Part shown: piece by piece, positions 9,765 through 21,093 of the stretch
Layout of the letters: the number at the start of each line of letters is the position of its first letter
How positions within the stretch are numbered: the stretch's first letter is position 1
NCBI GenBank assembly: GCA_032988165.1
Contig: JANTQF010000039.1
Span: 62,001 to 126,000, forward strand
Direction: 5' to 3'
Source of the DNA: Emmonsiellopsis sp. PD_33
Lineage: Eukaryota > Ascomycota > Eurotiomycetes > Onygenales > Ajellomycetaceae
Length of the DNA: 64,000 nucleotides
Position numbers and translations under genes: made by a program
The notes under the pieces: model-generated
Seen by the model: only the letters and a program-made list of their open reading frames with translations
What the model was told of the DNA's origin: nothing
The model's database searches: none

Positions 9765-12108
9765 TTTCGGAGACAGAGGGAGGGGAGGGAGGGTGTGCAT
9801 ACTGTGGTGCGCTCGGATTTACGGGCTGTGTCACTCTATCTGCCGGAAATGTCGATGTTGGATAACTTTCCAATAAATCGGTATCGAAGCAGATATTATT
9901 CCGGCGTCGAGGTGTTGTGTAATAATTAGTAAGTTTTAACACCCCCCTATATGTCCGTAATGTTATTGCAGCAAATGCCATGTGCAGTGCCATGGATGTT
10001 TTTCTTTGCCAGGGCCACACACACTGTTCCGAACTCAAATACAGAAGTTGAACCGATCTTCCCATCTACTTTAGCATTCCCCATGTCTCTGCGCCCGGCA
10101 CGTCAAACGTCGTTTAATCGTCTGGAGTGTTGCTTGGCTAATCTGTATGGATGCCCTGGTCCATCCACACCGTTGGGATGGAGGGAGGAGCAAAAGGGCC
10201 AGCTGACAGATTTACTGTGCGCGGATAGGATACCTTCTTGGGACACTCTAGATTGGCTCGGCTGGCTGCCAATGGGAGGGTGCTGGGGTGTGAAGGACTT
10301 GGGCAGCGGCTAATAAGAGGCCGATGCAACGCACGTCAAAGTTAAGGTTGTGTGTGTGGCCGGGGTCCCTTTTCCTGTTAGGAAATAGAAAAAATCTGCC
10401 TGAACTTCTCATCGTTCTATTGGATGCTGGCGCAACCCTTTACATGTGAAGAAAGTCTCCAGCCAACTGGCGTCTGCGAAATGGTTTTCCCCCATGGGCG
10501 ACATTGACAATACCCAGTCTGGAGAACGCGGACTTTAGCGGGGGTGGCCTGCAACGACACCGCCACGCTAGGATGCGGCGGAAGAGGCTGGATGGATGGG
10601 AGCAGGGTCCGGAGTCGATATTCGAGTGACTGTTCCCATTCGCTTCCTATGCTGAGATACACACGTCATTTGTGGCAGCCTACGCCTTTGAGGAGGCAAT
10701 GGCAAGAACGGAGTAGATGAACAGAGATGTCCCCGGGCGTCCATGAGACCAGATCAATGGCCATTCAAGACGCATAATGGGGAATGAGGGTGCTGAGTCG
10801 ACGACTTCAAACATCAGATATCGCTTCGCGCAGTCCAGGCAGCCGCGCAAAGACGATGGAGCGGGAAGCCGGTGACTCGCTTTGATATTGGATTCCCACT
10901 ATTATTGGACCAGGGGGCGGGATGAACCTCACCATCGTGGCTTCGTCGTCGACGCTATGGGATGTTGAGGCGCTTCGCAAATTAGGTGAAAATTTTTTCA
11001 CACAATCCCTTTCGTCTTGGGATATATTTGGTGTCTGATGTCTGAGCGAAGGAAGGGTTGAGTCATGTTTATATCCCCTGCCCATAGGGGATATCCGAGC
11101 AAGCTACGAGTCATTATTAACGAGTACATTACCTAGCAGGCAGAGGTAGAGCAGTAATAATGATTCCCATCAATGCACCCGTTTGTAGATATTGAGATGG
11201 GATCTCAACCACCTTAATAATCCAGAAAGCGTGTGGAAGGCCGCAGAAGCCGTACGTAACAGCGTCATAACAATACGGATACGAACAGGCTGGCCACATC
11301 CCTGCCCAATGCGTACGGCAGGGTTTGCGCACACGTATCAGTGGGCACAGGGGCTGCCAGCCAATCAGCTGGCCGCGTCGCTGCTATTGGCCACGCACTC
11401 TGGCTGCTACGCGCACGCCATTGGGCACGAAAGATACCCTTGTACGTACGGGGCGGACGGGCGTAACTTACCGTACATACCATACATACCATACATACAC
11501 CGCCGGCCCCCTCCTGCACAAATTCAGTTTCTTTCATCCCCAACCTCCTCGCTTCTCTCTTCTCTCTCTCTCAACGTCTATCTCCAACTCTCGCCCTCCA
11601 CCCCGCGCTCTCAGAGAAGAGTCTTGTCTTGACTGGCAGCCGTCGCTCTGCGGTTCTCGTGAATCCTCGCCCCGTCCAATTGCTCTGGCCCTTTGTCCCG
11701 GTCGGCTCGGTTGTTTGGATCCTCTCCACCAGATCCATTCTCCCCTCTCCCCTCCGCTCTCGACCAGGAGTCGTTGCCAAAGCTCAAATGCACGACGGGC
11801 CAGATCAGTCAAAACTCTTTCTTCTGCCTCCTCTAGATACCTCACCGCGGTGACGGGCCTCTATACCCCTGATATACCCCCAGTTTGTCCCTTTGCGTTG
11901 CCGTTTTGACGCCGATATCCTGTACAATATACTTGTGATTTTTGTTCATCCTTTCCTAGTTTTCGCTGTTTACGTCGTTTGTGCTGCGTGTTCCGTTTGT
12001 TTTTGGAGCGGTTCGTTTTCCTTGCCATCTTAAAGGGAGTTTATATCTGGCGTGGTTGATTTTTTCAGTCATTTTGATCCCAAGTCTCCCTATGCCCGTC
12101 TACCGATA
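9765..12108. other. Intergenic region and 5' leader of the downstream gene
   Basis: 2.3 kb without a supported gene. A tandem ACATACC-type repeat lies at 11474-11503. A CT-rich block at about 11520-11600 resembles the pyrimidine-rich leaders common upstream of expressed filamentous fungal genes. A good splice acceptor (TTTTTTCAG) at 12061-12069, 40 bp before the start codon at 12109, suggests a 5'-UTR intron; I could not fix its donor. Confidence 0.45.
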
Positions 12109-13353
12109 ATGTATCATCAATATTCCAGTCCGCCCCCAGGGTGGTCTACCTACGACTACACCGCCGCCACACCTCCGCACTATGCCTACTATCCTTCGCA
12201 CTTTGCCTCGCCCCAAGTCTCGCCCCGCTCCAAGCGACACTCCCAGCGGGCCAGCTACTCGGCCGCAAAGGACATCCCGGGCGCCTGGTATTCCCCTCAG
12301 ACGGGATACTCGAGTTACTATGAAGCGATGCACGATTACTCGCCTCTGCGCAAGCACGAAAAAGTAAGTGCGACATACGGCGAAAGCCATTACAGTGGCA
12401 CCAGTTGGAATGCGCCTCGCCGCTCCTCCATGCCAACTGGAGACCCCCTTCATTATCCTCCTTTCCCTACCTCCACGCCGTTGCGATCGCAGAAACGACC
12501 CTTCTTCGCGGATGTGGTTGACGATGCTTTCGACTCGCCGCCCTTCACCTCCCATATGCCCCAGGGCACATGGTCTGGTCGTCATTTCGATGAAGCCAGA
12601 ACGTCGGCCAAACGCCAAGCGTACAATGAATTCTATCGCAAGGCGAGGCCACCCACTGATCACTCTTTTTATGACTACCAGGTTCCCGTCTATGATGAGA
12701 CAGACTCCCCCAAGCGCTCCCGTGCCCGACGCGCATCGACTTCCGCCCGCACGCCTCAGAAGCCAAAACAAACCACTCCACCGAAATCGCAGCCGAAAGC
12801 CACCGCAGCCGACGCCGTCCGTATGGGCATTCCTGAGGGCTATTCATTGAAGAACTGGGATCCCACGGAAGAACCAATCATGCTTCTCGGTAGTGTTTTC
12901 GATGCAAACTCTCTTGGAAAGTGGATATACGACTGGACCGTGCATTACCATGGAGCCTCGACGCCCATGGCCGACGTCTCGGGCGACTTGTGGCTTCTTC
13001 TCATCAAGCTAGCGGGTAAAGTGAAAAGGGCTCAGGAAGTCGCTCCCCGAATACGAAACCAAGACTCCCAAGATGTGGTTGAAGATTTTTTGGAGAGTGG
13101 GGAACGCCTCTGGAATCGGTTCAAAAAACTCCTCAAGTCCTGTGAACATTTCATGTGGAAAGCTGCGAAGCGAGAAAGTATCAAGGGTTCTGTTATGATG
13201 GGCCGGAATGCGGGGTGCGAGTTCGTGGACTCGATATTTGGTCGGGATCGCGAGTTGGAGAATACAGAGAAGTTGATGCATAGTATTCGCCTGTGGAACA
13301 TGCGTTTTGACGCAAACTGTGAAGAGATATTGCGCCACCCATCTGCGGTGTAG
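12109..13353 (+). CDS. Conserved fungal protein, disordered N-terminus with helical C-terminal domain
   Basis: A single-exon gene of 414 aa. Residues 1-220 are low-complexity and disordered, rich in Tyr, Ser, Pro and His, with a basic patch (residues ~205-245). Residues ~255-410 form a compact helical domain beginning near GIPEGYSLKNWDPTEEP and containing conserved-looking FDANSLGKWIYDWT and CEFVDSIFGRDREL segments. I recall relatives in Aspergillus carried as hypothetical or 'vegetative cell wall protein gp1' by low-complexity similarity. That name is not functional evidence, and no signal peptide is present. ATG 12109 is chosen because the in-frame sequence upstream has no ATG and contains a splice acceptor. 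Function unknown. Confidence 0.85.
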   Translation: MYHQYSSPPPGWSTYDYTAATPPHYAYYPSHFASPQVSPRSKRHSQRASYSAAKDIPGAWYSPQTGYSSYYEAMHDYSPLRKHEKVSATYGESHYSGTSWNAPRRSSMPTGDPLHYPPFPTSTPLRSQKRPFFADVVDDAFDSPPFTSHMPQGTWSGRHFDEARTSAKRQAYNEFYRKARPPTDHSFYDYQVPVYDETDSPKRSRARRASTSARTPQKPKQTTPPKSQPKATAADAVRMGIPEGYSLKNWDPTEEPIMLLGSVFDANSLGKWIYDWTVHYHGASTPMADVSGDLWLLLIKLAGKVKRAQEVAPRIRNQDSQDVVEDFLESGERLWNRFKKLLKSCEHFMWKAAKRESIKGSVMMGRNAGCEFVDSIFGRDRELENTEKLMHSIRLWNMRFDANCEEILRHPSAV

Positions 13354-15074
13354 CAGTGTCGAATATCGTTGTTATTTGTTTTAGACATATGGAAGTGGAA
13401 GGTTGGTAAGGACCAGGAGTGGATCGTTTGGATGATGATTGGTGGAATGAATTGTTGTTGGTCTATCTACGCCTTGGGCATATACTACTATTTGCGGCGC
13501 GGGCTGGAATACCTGAAGCCAACGAGCAACAGCGCGTCACACTCGCATCCGGTATCGTCGGTCTGCGATAACTCACGTTGCTTCCCTGCCCGCCCCGCCC
13601 CACCCCCTTTTCCATCCGCTCGCCTTGATATCGAATTTCCGTTACCAAAGTTCCGCTCCTTTCCTACCCAGCCTACACTTTCACGCCTCGCTGGCAAACC
13701 AATTTTTTAACCGTGCGTTCTTTCAACCAAAATTATTTCCGTCCGTCGCCTTCCCGTCTCGTTCAAGTACATTGCTCCGGCGCTAGGGAACTGCTGCATG
13801 TATGGTTTTCATGTTTGAATACCCCCCTTTTTTTGACCGTTTTCGGCTATGAGTCATTTACAACGCGTGGTATGCTGGGATGTTATCGTTAATCGTCGTC
13901 TGCTATCGGTTCTTACCTATCGCTCGGTTTGGATCGGATCTTTACTTTTTGCGTGCGCCTTTGCATCTTTCCCCCGTCGACAAACGCCCCCGAGTATAAC
14001 AGGACTCGCGTTTGATTTCCGTCTAGTTTTGGCTTGGGATCCTCCTTTTGTTGCGAACTTGTTCGGATCCTCTTTTGGTTCGTTTTTCTTCATGTTCTTT
14101 CCTTTCGATGATACCACTGTTGTTTTCGTCATTTTATTTTTTGATATATTTCGTCCACATGTTTTCTCCAAACACCTATTTATTGCCCTCTCTCTACACC
14201 ATATATCTATTGTCACCCTATCTACATCAGGGCATTACATATAACTTCCCTGCCCCCCTACATATCTAACTATCGTCGTTCATTTGATCAAAAAAGCAAC
14301 TCCTTCTTTTCTATTCAAGACATATTACTGTATATAATTTGTCGCGCTATCATCTATCTATCTAGGTGTTCTATAATACAATACAATATCCAAACTACCC
14401 CCGCTCTCAATGCCTAAATTAATTCACCCCACCAACCCACCCACCCAATCCATACCCATAGTCACCTAGTTACAGCGCCAACCCCCCCCGCACAACCCCG
14501 CCCTTCAAATCCAGCCTCGAAAAGGTCAGATCCAACTAGAACAAGTTTGGTTGAAAATTTAGTTCGGCGGCGCTTATGCATCCCACCCCGCCCACCACCT
14601 GCAGTTGCGATTGGCTATGGATTGCCCAGCCTCCAGACCGCGATGAGGTCGCTTCTTGATTTCAAGCGGGCCCAGGCGAGCGCGTCACGCGCAACAAGAC
14701 GCCGAACCGAACCGAACCGGCGCTAAGGAAGCGTGTGTAAGTGGCTGGATGTTGGATCTGGCTGACGTCATTTTTGCTTGGGGGGGGTGGATGGAATGGT
14801 GATTGATGGTGATGCGGATAGGATAGGGTTGTGGTGGGTTGAGTGGTTTTGTAGTTATTTGTGTAATTGATAGATTTAGAGGTTGGTTGGTAGAGGGGTC
14901 TTGTTCTATTCTATAGCCTCAGCGTAGGGATCAAATTTACTATTCGTCGATGCAAGGGAGCACCACATTGCTGATAAAAAAAAATAAGTAAACATTATGG
15001 TATCTTTTCTACATTATATATACATGGTTGAAATGGTATATGTACAGTACAGCGCGCACGGGTTCTAATTCATT
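13354..15074. other. Intergenic region with 3' ends
   Basis: 1.7 kb between two converging genes, so it should hold both 3' UTRs. It contains T-rich and C-rich tracts and a few short reading frames without motifs (one of 131 codons at 13849-14244 is hydrophobic and composition-driven). No gene is supported. Confidence 0.5.
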
Positions 15075-16622
15075 CTAAATAGCATAGCGGAACTCCCTGT
15101 TCTCAAAGTCGGTCTGGTCCATGAACTCATGGTTCTTCTCCACCACGTACGCATCACCAAGCGCCTCCCTCTCTGCGTCGCGCTTCTTGTTCTCCCGGAT
15201 CGAGAGCCAGCGGATCAGAGCCAGATCCAGCGTGACCAGCACATACAGGATGACAATGGAGATCTTGGCGGGCAGATAGCGGGGCGCGTCCTTGGGCTGG
15301 AACGTCTGCGGGGAGATGATGTTGCCCACGGTATACGCGATGGTCTGGATGCATGAGACGGTGATCTTCTTCGTGGATCCGGCCACGTTGGTGCTGGTCA
15401 GTGCTAGAATTGTCGTCCACCCGATCGGAATGCCGCCGGTCAGATAGTATCCCACTAGTGCGGGGACCTTGTCGGTAGTTGCCATCAGGATGGCGCCCAC
15501 GATACACGGGATATGGGCCACGATACACCACAGCAGACGCTGGTTCGTGCGCATTGCCAGATACGTTATGCCGATTAGGATGACGATCTCATACGCGCCC
15601 AGCGGGGTCACAAGCACCAAGCTCTTCGTGGCGGAGAATCCCATGCCCGTGACAAGGATGTTGCCGAAACTCGTCGCGGTCGAATTGGGGATGTTGGCCG
15701 CGAAAACCCAGAACGAATATAACCATGTCTTCGAGTCGCGCAGCGCTTCAAAACACTGGTCCCACTTGAACTCCATGCTGCCGATGCCTTGCTCGTTGGT
15801 GCGCATCCGCTCCGCGTGCAGTGCCTTCTCTTCTGCGGTAAGGAAGTTTGCCGTGACGGGGGAGTCTGGCAGCAAAAAGAAGAAAGCCACGCCCACCACT
15901 GTCGTGAATAGGCCGAGGATCAGGAAAATTACCTGCCAGCCCTTCAGCGCCGCGTTCGGGTCCGAACCCACGTGGATCGCGACACCGTATGCGATGTAGC
16001 CGCCGAACATCTGCGCGAACCCGCACGTCGAGAACCACAGTCCCACGCGGAACGTCTGTTCCTCCTTGCGGTACCACTGTGAGGTGAACATGACCCACGC
16101 GGGAATAACAGCCGCCTCGGCGCACCCCAGCAGGGTGCGGCAGACCATGAGCGACGCGAAGGATTTGCAAGCTGCCATGCTACACAGGACGATGCCCCAG
16201 ATAGTGACGTTGGCGGCGACATAGCGGGCGAGCGGGAACGCCTGGATCAGCCGTAGGGTGGGGAACTGAAAGGCCAACTGGCCGAAGAAGAAGATACTCG
16301 AGACCCAGTTGAACTGGTTGCCTTCCAGGTTGGCGGACTGGCGGATTCCCGTCACGCTGGCGTAGCTGATGGCGATTTTGTCGAGGTACTGGCAGAAATA
16401 GACGATGCAGATTAGCGGCATCACGTAGAGATCGATCTTGCGGACAAGCCGCCGCGAAGCTTCCGGATCGAGGACGCCGTTCACGCTCCCGCTTTCGCTG
16501 TCCTTGGCGGCCAGCAGCTCGAGCGCGGCGTCGCCTTTTGGTGTGTGTTTCTCATTTGTGTGTGTGGGTGCGGCGACCGGAGTCTTGCCGTCGTGGCCGG
16601 GCTGAACTGGACTGTCGGCCAT
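15075..16622 (-). CDS. MFS transporter, anion:cation symporter (Dal5/allantoate-type) family
   Basis: An intronless gene of 515 aa, the usual size for the fungal ACS/Dal5 branch, whose members carry organic anions such as allantoate, vitamins or carboxylates across the plasma membrane. About 60 hydrophilic residues precede about 12 membrane segments. The family pattern RKIDLYVMPLICIVYFCQYLDK opens the first segment and GCAEAAVIPAWVMFTSQWY follows in the fourth/fifth. The long cytosolic loop (residues ~265-300) and charged C-terminus are typical. Codon third positions are strongly G/C-rich compared with the genes at 19-26 kb. ATG 16622 is the first ATG of the frame. The substrate cannot be told from sequence. 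Confidence 0.92.
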   Translation of the reverse strand: MADSPVQPGHDGKTPVAAPTHTNEKHTPKGDAALELLAAKDSESGSVNGVLDPEASRRLVRKIDLYVMPLICIVYFCQYLDKIAISYASVTGIRQSANLEGNQFNWVSSIFFFGQLAFQFPTLRLIQAFPLARYVAANVTIWGIVLCSMAACKSFASLMVCRTLLGCAEAAVIPAWVMFTSQWYRKEEQTFRVGLWFSTCGFAQMFGGYIAYGVAIHVGSDPNAALKGWQVIFLILGLFTTVVGVAFFFLLPDSPVTANFLTAEEKALHAERMRTNEQGIGSMEFKWDQCFEALRDSKTWLYSFWVFAANIPNSTATSFGNILVTGMGFSATKSLVLVTPLGAYEIVILIGITYLAMRTNQRLLWCIVAHIPCIVGAILMATTDKVPALVGYYLTGGIPIGWTTILALTSTNVAGSTKKITVSCIQTIAYTVGNIISPQTFQPKDAPRYLPAKISIVILYVLVTLDLALIRWLSIRENKKRDAEREALGDAYVVEKNHEFMDQTDFENREFRYAI

Positions 16623-17598
16623 TTGCGTACTTTTTCAGTTTGAGGAAGAAAAATACCCTGCATGAGCTTCCGGAGGCATCATCTTATTAAATACTCGGCC
16701 AGCTCTAACTCGACTCGCCCAGTTCTTTGCAATGGTAGGATTGAATCACGCAATCGCGTTATGGCTCTGCGGTGCCTCTCCACTGTTCTCTTTGATCCAA
16801 TTAGCTTTTCTCTTGCTTCGAGACCATCGTTGCGGCGGGCCCAAGGACCGGCTTCAGGCGTGGCGAGCCCCCCCGCCGGTGGAAAAAATCTGCTCGGACA
16901 GCCCCGAACATCGGCCCGATGTGATGCTTGGGGAATATGGCCGTGTTCGGCGCAGAGCACAGATCTGACATCTGATAAGATGCCGCAGAGTGGATTGTAA
17001 TCTTATATATATAAAAACTGTTGGAGGGAGAAGGTTGGTTGTACTAAGGGGGAGAGCTGGCGAGGAAGTTGACGATGTGGTGTGTGGTCACGTAGGTCAC
17101 GTGACTAGAGCGAGCCAACAGCATCCAGGGAACATAACATCTCTGAAGTCTGAAGGTTATATAAGGGTGGCAAATGAAGAAATATATATATACATGTGGA
17201 TATCATAATATGTATATATAGGTTACCTGTGTCACTAAGATTCCAAACTAGTAGACTTTTTAGGTCCAATGATTGACCATCTCTTCTTTCGGATGACTAG
17301 AGCCCTACATCAATGGCAACATGCGACGGGAAGGTATATCGATCGTCGTCGAAGTAACTAAAACATAGCATATCCATAGACTCTATCGTAATCTGAGGCT
17401 GTCTCTTCCAACCAGGTATTGTCAGCATCTAGGAGATACCCGTAATCAGCCCTCCGCCTCGTTGATGCTCGATGGGGTAGATAGGACGAATATGGCCTGC
17501 GTGCCCCTTATCATTGTCTCATGGACGTCGCAGGAGGCCCATTCTCGAAAGGCAAATGTAGGGTCAAGCGATGTGTACATCGCTCCTAGACTCCATTC
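16623..17598. other. Promoter region of the Dal5-type MFS gene
   Basis: About 1 kb between the MFS start and the stop of the DUF1275 gene; both genes are on the minus strand. It contains a TATATA-rich stretch at 17180-17220 and a paired CACGT site at 17086-17105. No gene is seen. Confidence 0.5.
17087..17105. promoter_or_regulatory. Tandem GGTCACGT sites with a palindromic CACGTG
   Basis: GTCACGTAGGTCACGTGAC contains two copies of GGTCACGT 9 bp apart, the second completing the palindromic E-box CACGTG recognised by bHLH/bZIP-type factors. It lies about 465 bp upstream of the MFS start at 16622. The same GGTCACGTG 9-mer occurs at 42875-42883. Binding is inferred, not shown. Confidence 0.4.
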
Positions 17599-18562
17599 TC
17601 AAGGCCCCACTGGATTCATCGGTTGCTTCGCTTTTTCCGGCTTCCAAGCAAACCAGATAGCGGAAACAGCCAACTTCGAAGCCGCTGCGATCCACAGTGC
17701 CGTGGCGATCCCCCCTGTGCTTTTGGCAAGCCATCCCCCGATAACCGCGCCCCCGATGACACCGATGATAGCGGATACCCGCCGGTTACGCTTGACATTT
17801 GTGCGAATTGGTCGCAGCAGCGCGGGGTCGGAAACTAGGTCGTAGTACAGGCTCGTCAACACGGTCGTCGGGATCTCGTTGAAAGCGAGCATTCGGCTTG
17901 CTGCCATCTGACCGGCGCATTGAAACGCGACAAGTGACAGTGGGATGAGCTTGAGAAAAGTTTGTCGGTCCGTTATCGTCGCAGAGTCTTCGATTACTCC
18001 TGATTGTAGTAGGCAGGTGGCGGCGGTAATGAGTAGACTCTGTGAAGCAAAGTTGCAGATCAAAGCACGTCGTGTATGGGGTCCGAGATGTCGAGCTAGG
18101 GAATAGACCGAACTGCCAACGAGGAATGAGATGATTGAGACGAGGGCTTTGAGCCAGTGGTATGATTTCTGGTCAATCGTGTCTGATGCGCCTAGGCCGA
18201 CGAAGACCGTATTTCCTATCTATGGAGTTAGGACCGTGATACAAGGATCTTTCGTTGGAATGCGCTCGGGCATGTGCATTTTGGGATAACCAGCAGGGAA
18301 TAACATGTTTCATACCAGTTTGCATACTCACAAAGCAGCCCCAAGCTCTATAAGCGGAACTGTCACAGAGGCCGGATAGAAAATAGCATAGGAGAAAGAT
18401 CAGATCTGCGTGCTCGGTATTCACCTCCTCGCCTAAATGGCGTACAATCCACGGCCGGGTATCCGTATGGTCTGGACGGCTTGGTAATGCTTCCACATCT
18501 CTATCTTCTTCGTCGCCGGCCGCTTGGGAGGAACCCATTGTCGCCAGTGGTTCAGTTGGCAT
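17599..18562 (-). CDS. DUF1275 (YoaK-like) multi-pass membrane protein
   Basis: Two exons (18316-18562 and 17599-18215) joined across a 100-nt intron give 287 aa. The junction restores the family motif VSMQTGNTVFVGLG (phase 1), which fixes the splice sites: donor GTATGA, acceptor TAG. After a 45-residue cytosolic N-terminus there are about six hydrophobic segments, including ADLIFLLCYFLSGLCDS and VSAIIGVIGGAVIGGWLAK, and an Arg/Asn-rich loop (RTNVKRNRR). The family is widespread in bacteria and fungi, and its biochemical role is unknown to me; a small-molecule transporter is often supposed. Neighbours are an MFS gene and a CoA-transferase. Confidence 0.88.
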
Positions 18563-19059
18563 TGTGTCTTTCTATTGTGCGGCGGTGTCGAGCATCCAAA
18601 TAGTAGACAGAAAACCAACGTTCACTGATGACGGCCCCCGAGAGAATCAGCGATGGAGCGCTGACTCAGAACAATGCAGTCAAATTGCGACGCCTTTACT
18701 TTCTGTCTCCACAAGAGAAGAGGTCAGGGTTATGGCCGAATGAGTCAAAGTGCACTGTTTCCCCCGCGCAGAAATGTTGTGACGCAGGTAGTATAGTTCA
18801 TATCTGACTCGACTTCCGCAGCCAGCATTGCGGCTTTCCATTCCAGCAGCGTTCTAGTTCTTCTTGCCGCGGGTTTGGAGTGTTTTGATATCAAGTTGTC
18901 CGATTTCAGGGGAAGGTCGAATGGCTGCTGAGTCATCCATCTTGATATCACGTGGCATCGCGAAACCTTATTTGGACGCGCCTTTTCTTTCTCGCTCTGA
19001 TGAAATTACTTCTATCGTGCTATAGAGTATAAAAGGGAAAGCCATTCTCATGCTTCTTG
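18563..19059. other. Short intergenic region
   Basis: About 500 bp between the DUF1275 start and the CoA-transferase stop, both on the minus strand. It serves as promoter for the former and 3' region for the latter. No gene or clear motif. Confidence 0.5.
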
Positions 19060-20746
19060 CTATATGATTTTCTCTTTCCGGAGGCTGGCCAGGCTCCCCT
19101 CCGACAAACCAATTTCCTGGAGGACTTCTTCCGTGTGCTCGCCCAAAAGAGGAGGGCTGCGTCGAATCGACGGTTCGGTATCGCTGAATTTCACAGGGAA
19201 CCCTATTTGCGGTACGGCGTCAGAAATCGGTGTCTTCGGGGCTAAACATGCAGCGGACGGGATTTCCTACCTGTGACCTTGAAGTCCCCGCCGACCGCAG
19301 CGTCGAAATTGATATTTTTCACCATTTGTCTAGCCTGGGCTTGCGTATGGCTAAATACCTTCTCGAGACTGTTAATCGGCCCGTACGGCATCCCACTGTT
19401 CTCAAAGACCTCAAGCCATTCGTCCGTCGTTTTGGCTTCGAACAGTCCGTACAGAATGTTATTCAATTCCACTCGATTTCGGACTCTCGAATCGTTCGTC
19501 TGGAATTTCTCATCCTTTGCCAATTCGGGATTACCTAAACGCTCTGCGAGGACCGCGAATTGCCTGTTATTTGTTGCGCCTAGGACAAGATAAGAGTCCT
19601 TAGTCTTAAAGGCTTCGTACGGAACGATACTTGGATGTGCAGTTCCCCATCGCTGAGCTTCCTGACCCATATTTAACCAGTTGCTTGCAACATTAATTAA
19701 CATTGATAATTGCGTCTCGAAGAGCGACCCATCGATCTTTTGCCCTTTTCCTGTCCGATGCCGGGCTTGCAGCGCAGCCATTATCGCGCCGTGCATATAC
19801 AGCCCGGTGCAGAGGTCTGTCAGGCCAATGCCGGGCTTCGTAGGGGGCCCGTCTGCTTCACCGGTTATATGGAGCAAGCCACCTTCGGCCGCCGCAATTA
19901 TGTCATACCCAGCTCTTTGAGCGTATGGCCCAGTGGCGCCATATCCTGTCGTTCCTTTAGTAACCGTAACTCGAGCTGACTAGGGTCACCACATACCTGA
20001 AATACTGGCGTGGATGAGGGACGGATTTATTTTCGAGAGGGTTTCATATCCAATACCAAGCTCGTCCATTTTGCCTGGGATGAAATTTTCGACACTTTAG
20101 TTAAATATCATCAGCATTCGTTTAGTCAATCCCTTGATCTGACACGTACACCACATCCACGCGTTTGACCAAATCAAGGAGGATCTGTCTCCCCTTCTCG
20201 CTCTTGAGATTCAAGGTAATGGATCGTTTATTGCGGTTTACACATGCGAAGTAGCATGATATTCCATCGTTTTTCCAGTTTTTGCCCTCCCCTTCCATTC
20301 TCCAGTACCTCGTGTCATCCTGTTATCTTCTGTTAGACTAGACAATCATACCCACCACCGCGGTGTGGCTAAGCACTTACTCCCTTTCCTGGTTGCTCGA
20401 CTTTGATTACATCGGCTCCATAATCCGCCAATATTTGGGTGCAGAATGGGCCCTGGAATCGACAAAAATCCAGAGATTGTTAGCCAGATTTCAATTCCTC
20501 CATTTGGAGACATGGTTCATCGCCTACAGCTAACACTCGAGTGAGATCCAAGATCTTGAATCCATGCAACGCGCCGCGTGGTCCAAGCTTCGGCTCATTG
20601 GGAGGAATGGCTGAGGAAGAGTAGGATTTTGATAATGGATAGTGCCGCCATTGTCTCCGAACAATGGAAGTCGAACGAATGGAGGGTCTGTATATCCCTT
20701 CTCTAGGCGCCACCAGCCTCTTGGCCAGGCGTGAATGCACCACCAT
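19060..20746 (-). CDS. Family III (CaiB/BaiF, SUGCT-like) CoA-transferase, probably mitochondrial
   Basis: Six exons (20528-20746, 20381-20452, 20150-20319, 19997-20094, 19271-19945, 19060-19202) give 458 aa, and all phases close. The enzyme would move CoA from one acyl-CoA, such as succinyl-CoA, to a dicarboxylic or related acid. Family signs in order: ILDLTRVLAGPFCTQILAD, VIKVEQPGKGDDTR, DVVVENFIPGKMDELG, SISGYGATGPYAQRAGYD, and LTDLCTGLYMHGA, whose Asp is the expected acyl-carrying residue. The first 55 residues are Arg/Ser-rich without acids (RLAKRLVAPREG, SIVRRQWRHY), like a mitochondrial presequence. The start ATG 20746 is the first in frame. It is divergent from the acyl-CoA dehydrogenase with 347 bp between starts. 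Confidence 0.92.
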
Positions 20747-21093
20747 AGTCAGACAGTGCAGAATGTCTTTGTTTTGATAAACCGTGGGAGAGAGCACCTT
20801 TTTATCCCCGACGATTTCTTATACTCAGGATTGAAACTTCATGATGTTTATACCCGCAAGCTCTATAGCCATTCAGACTCCGCATGGGAGAGGCGTGTGG
20901 AGTTTCGGCAAATTGGCATTACCCCAGATTTCCCCGCTCCCGTGTTTTCGCCGAAATCTCCGTGGTTCATTAACGCTGGTAGGCTTGTGAAAACCGAAAA
21001 CCCATAAGAACGAAGGTTGTCTACGTGATACTGATTTAAGAGATGCATGATTCAAAGAAAACAAAAGCCTTCTAATTATCTATATTCTAAGCC
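20747..21093. promoter_or_regulatory. Shared bidirectional promoter of the CoA-transferase/dehydrogenase pair
   Basis: 347 bp separate the two start codons, so one region probably drives both genes. I see no strong palindrome or known factor site. The coupling is inferred from geometry. Confidence 0.55.

Noticed and set aside
1..10000. Possible subtelomeric location
   Set aside because: Repeats are present but there is no telomeric array or RecQ-type helicase, and ordinary genes follow; it fits an internal repeat island equally well.
12100..12771. 223-codon reading frame on the minus strand
   Set aside because: It is the antisense shadow of the low-complexity 414-aa gene and has an Arg/Gly/Val-biased composition without motifs.
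13849..14244. 131-codon hydrophobic frame
   Set aside because: T-rich 3'-region composition gives Phe/Leu/Ser runs; no family motif or promoter support.
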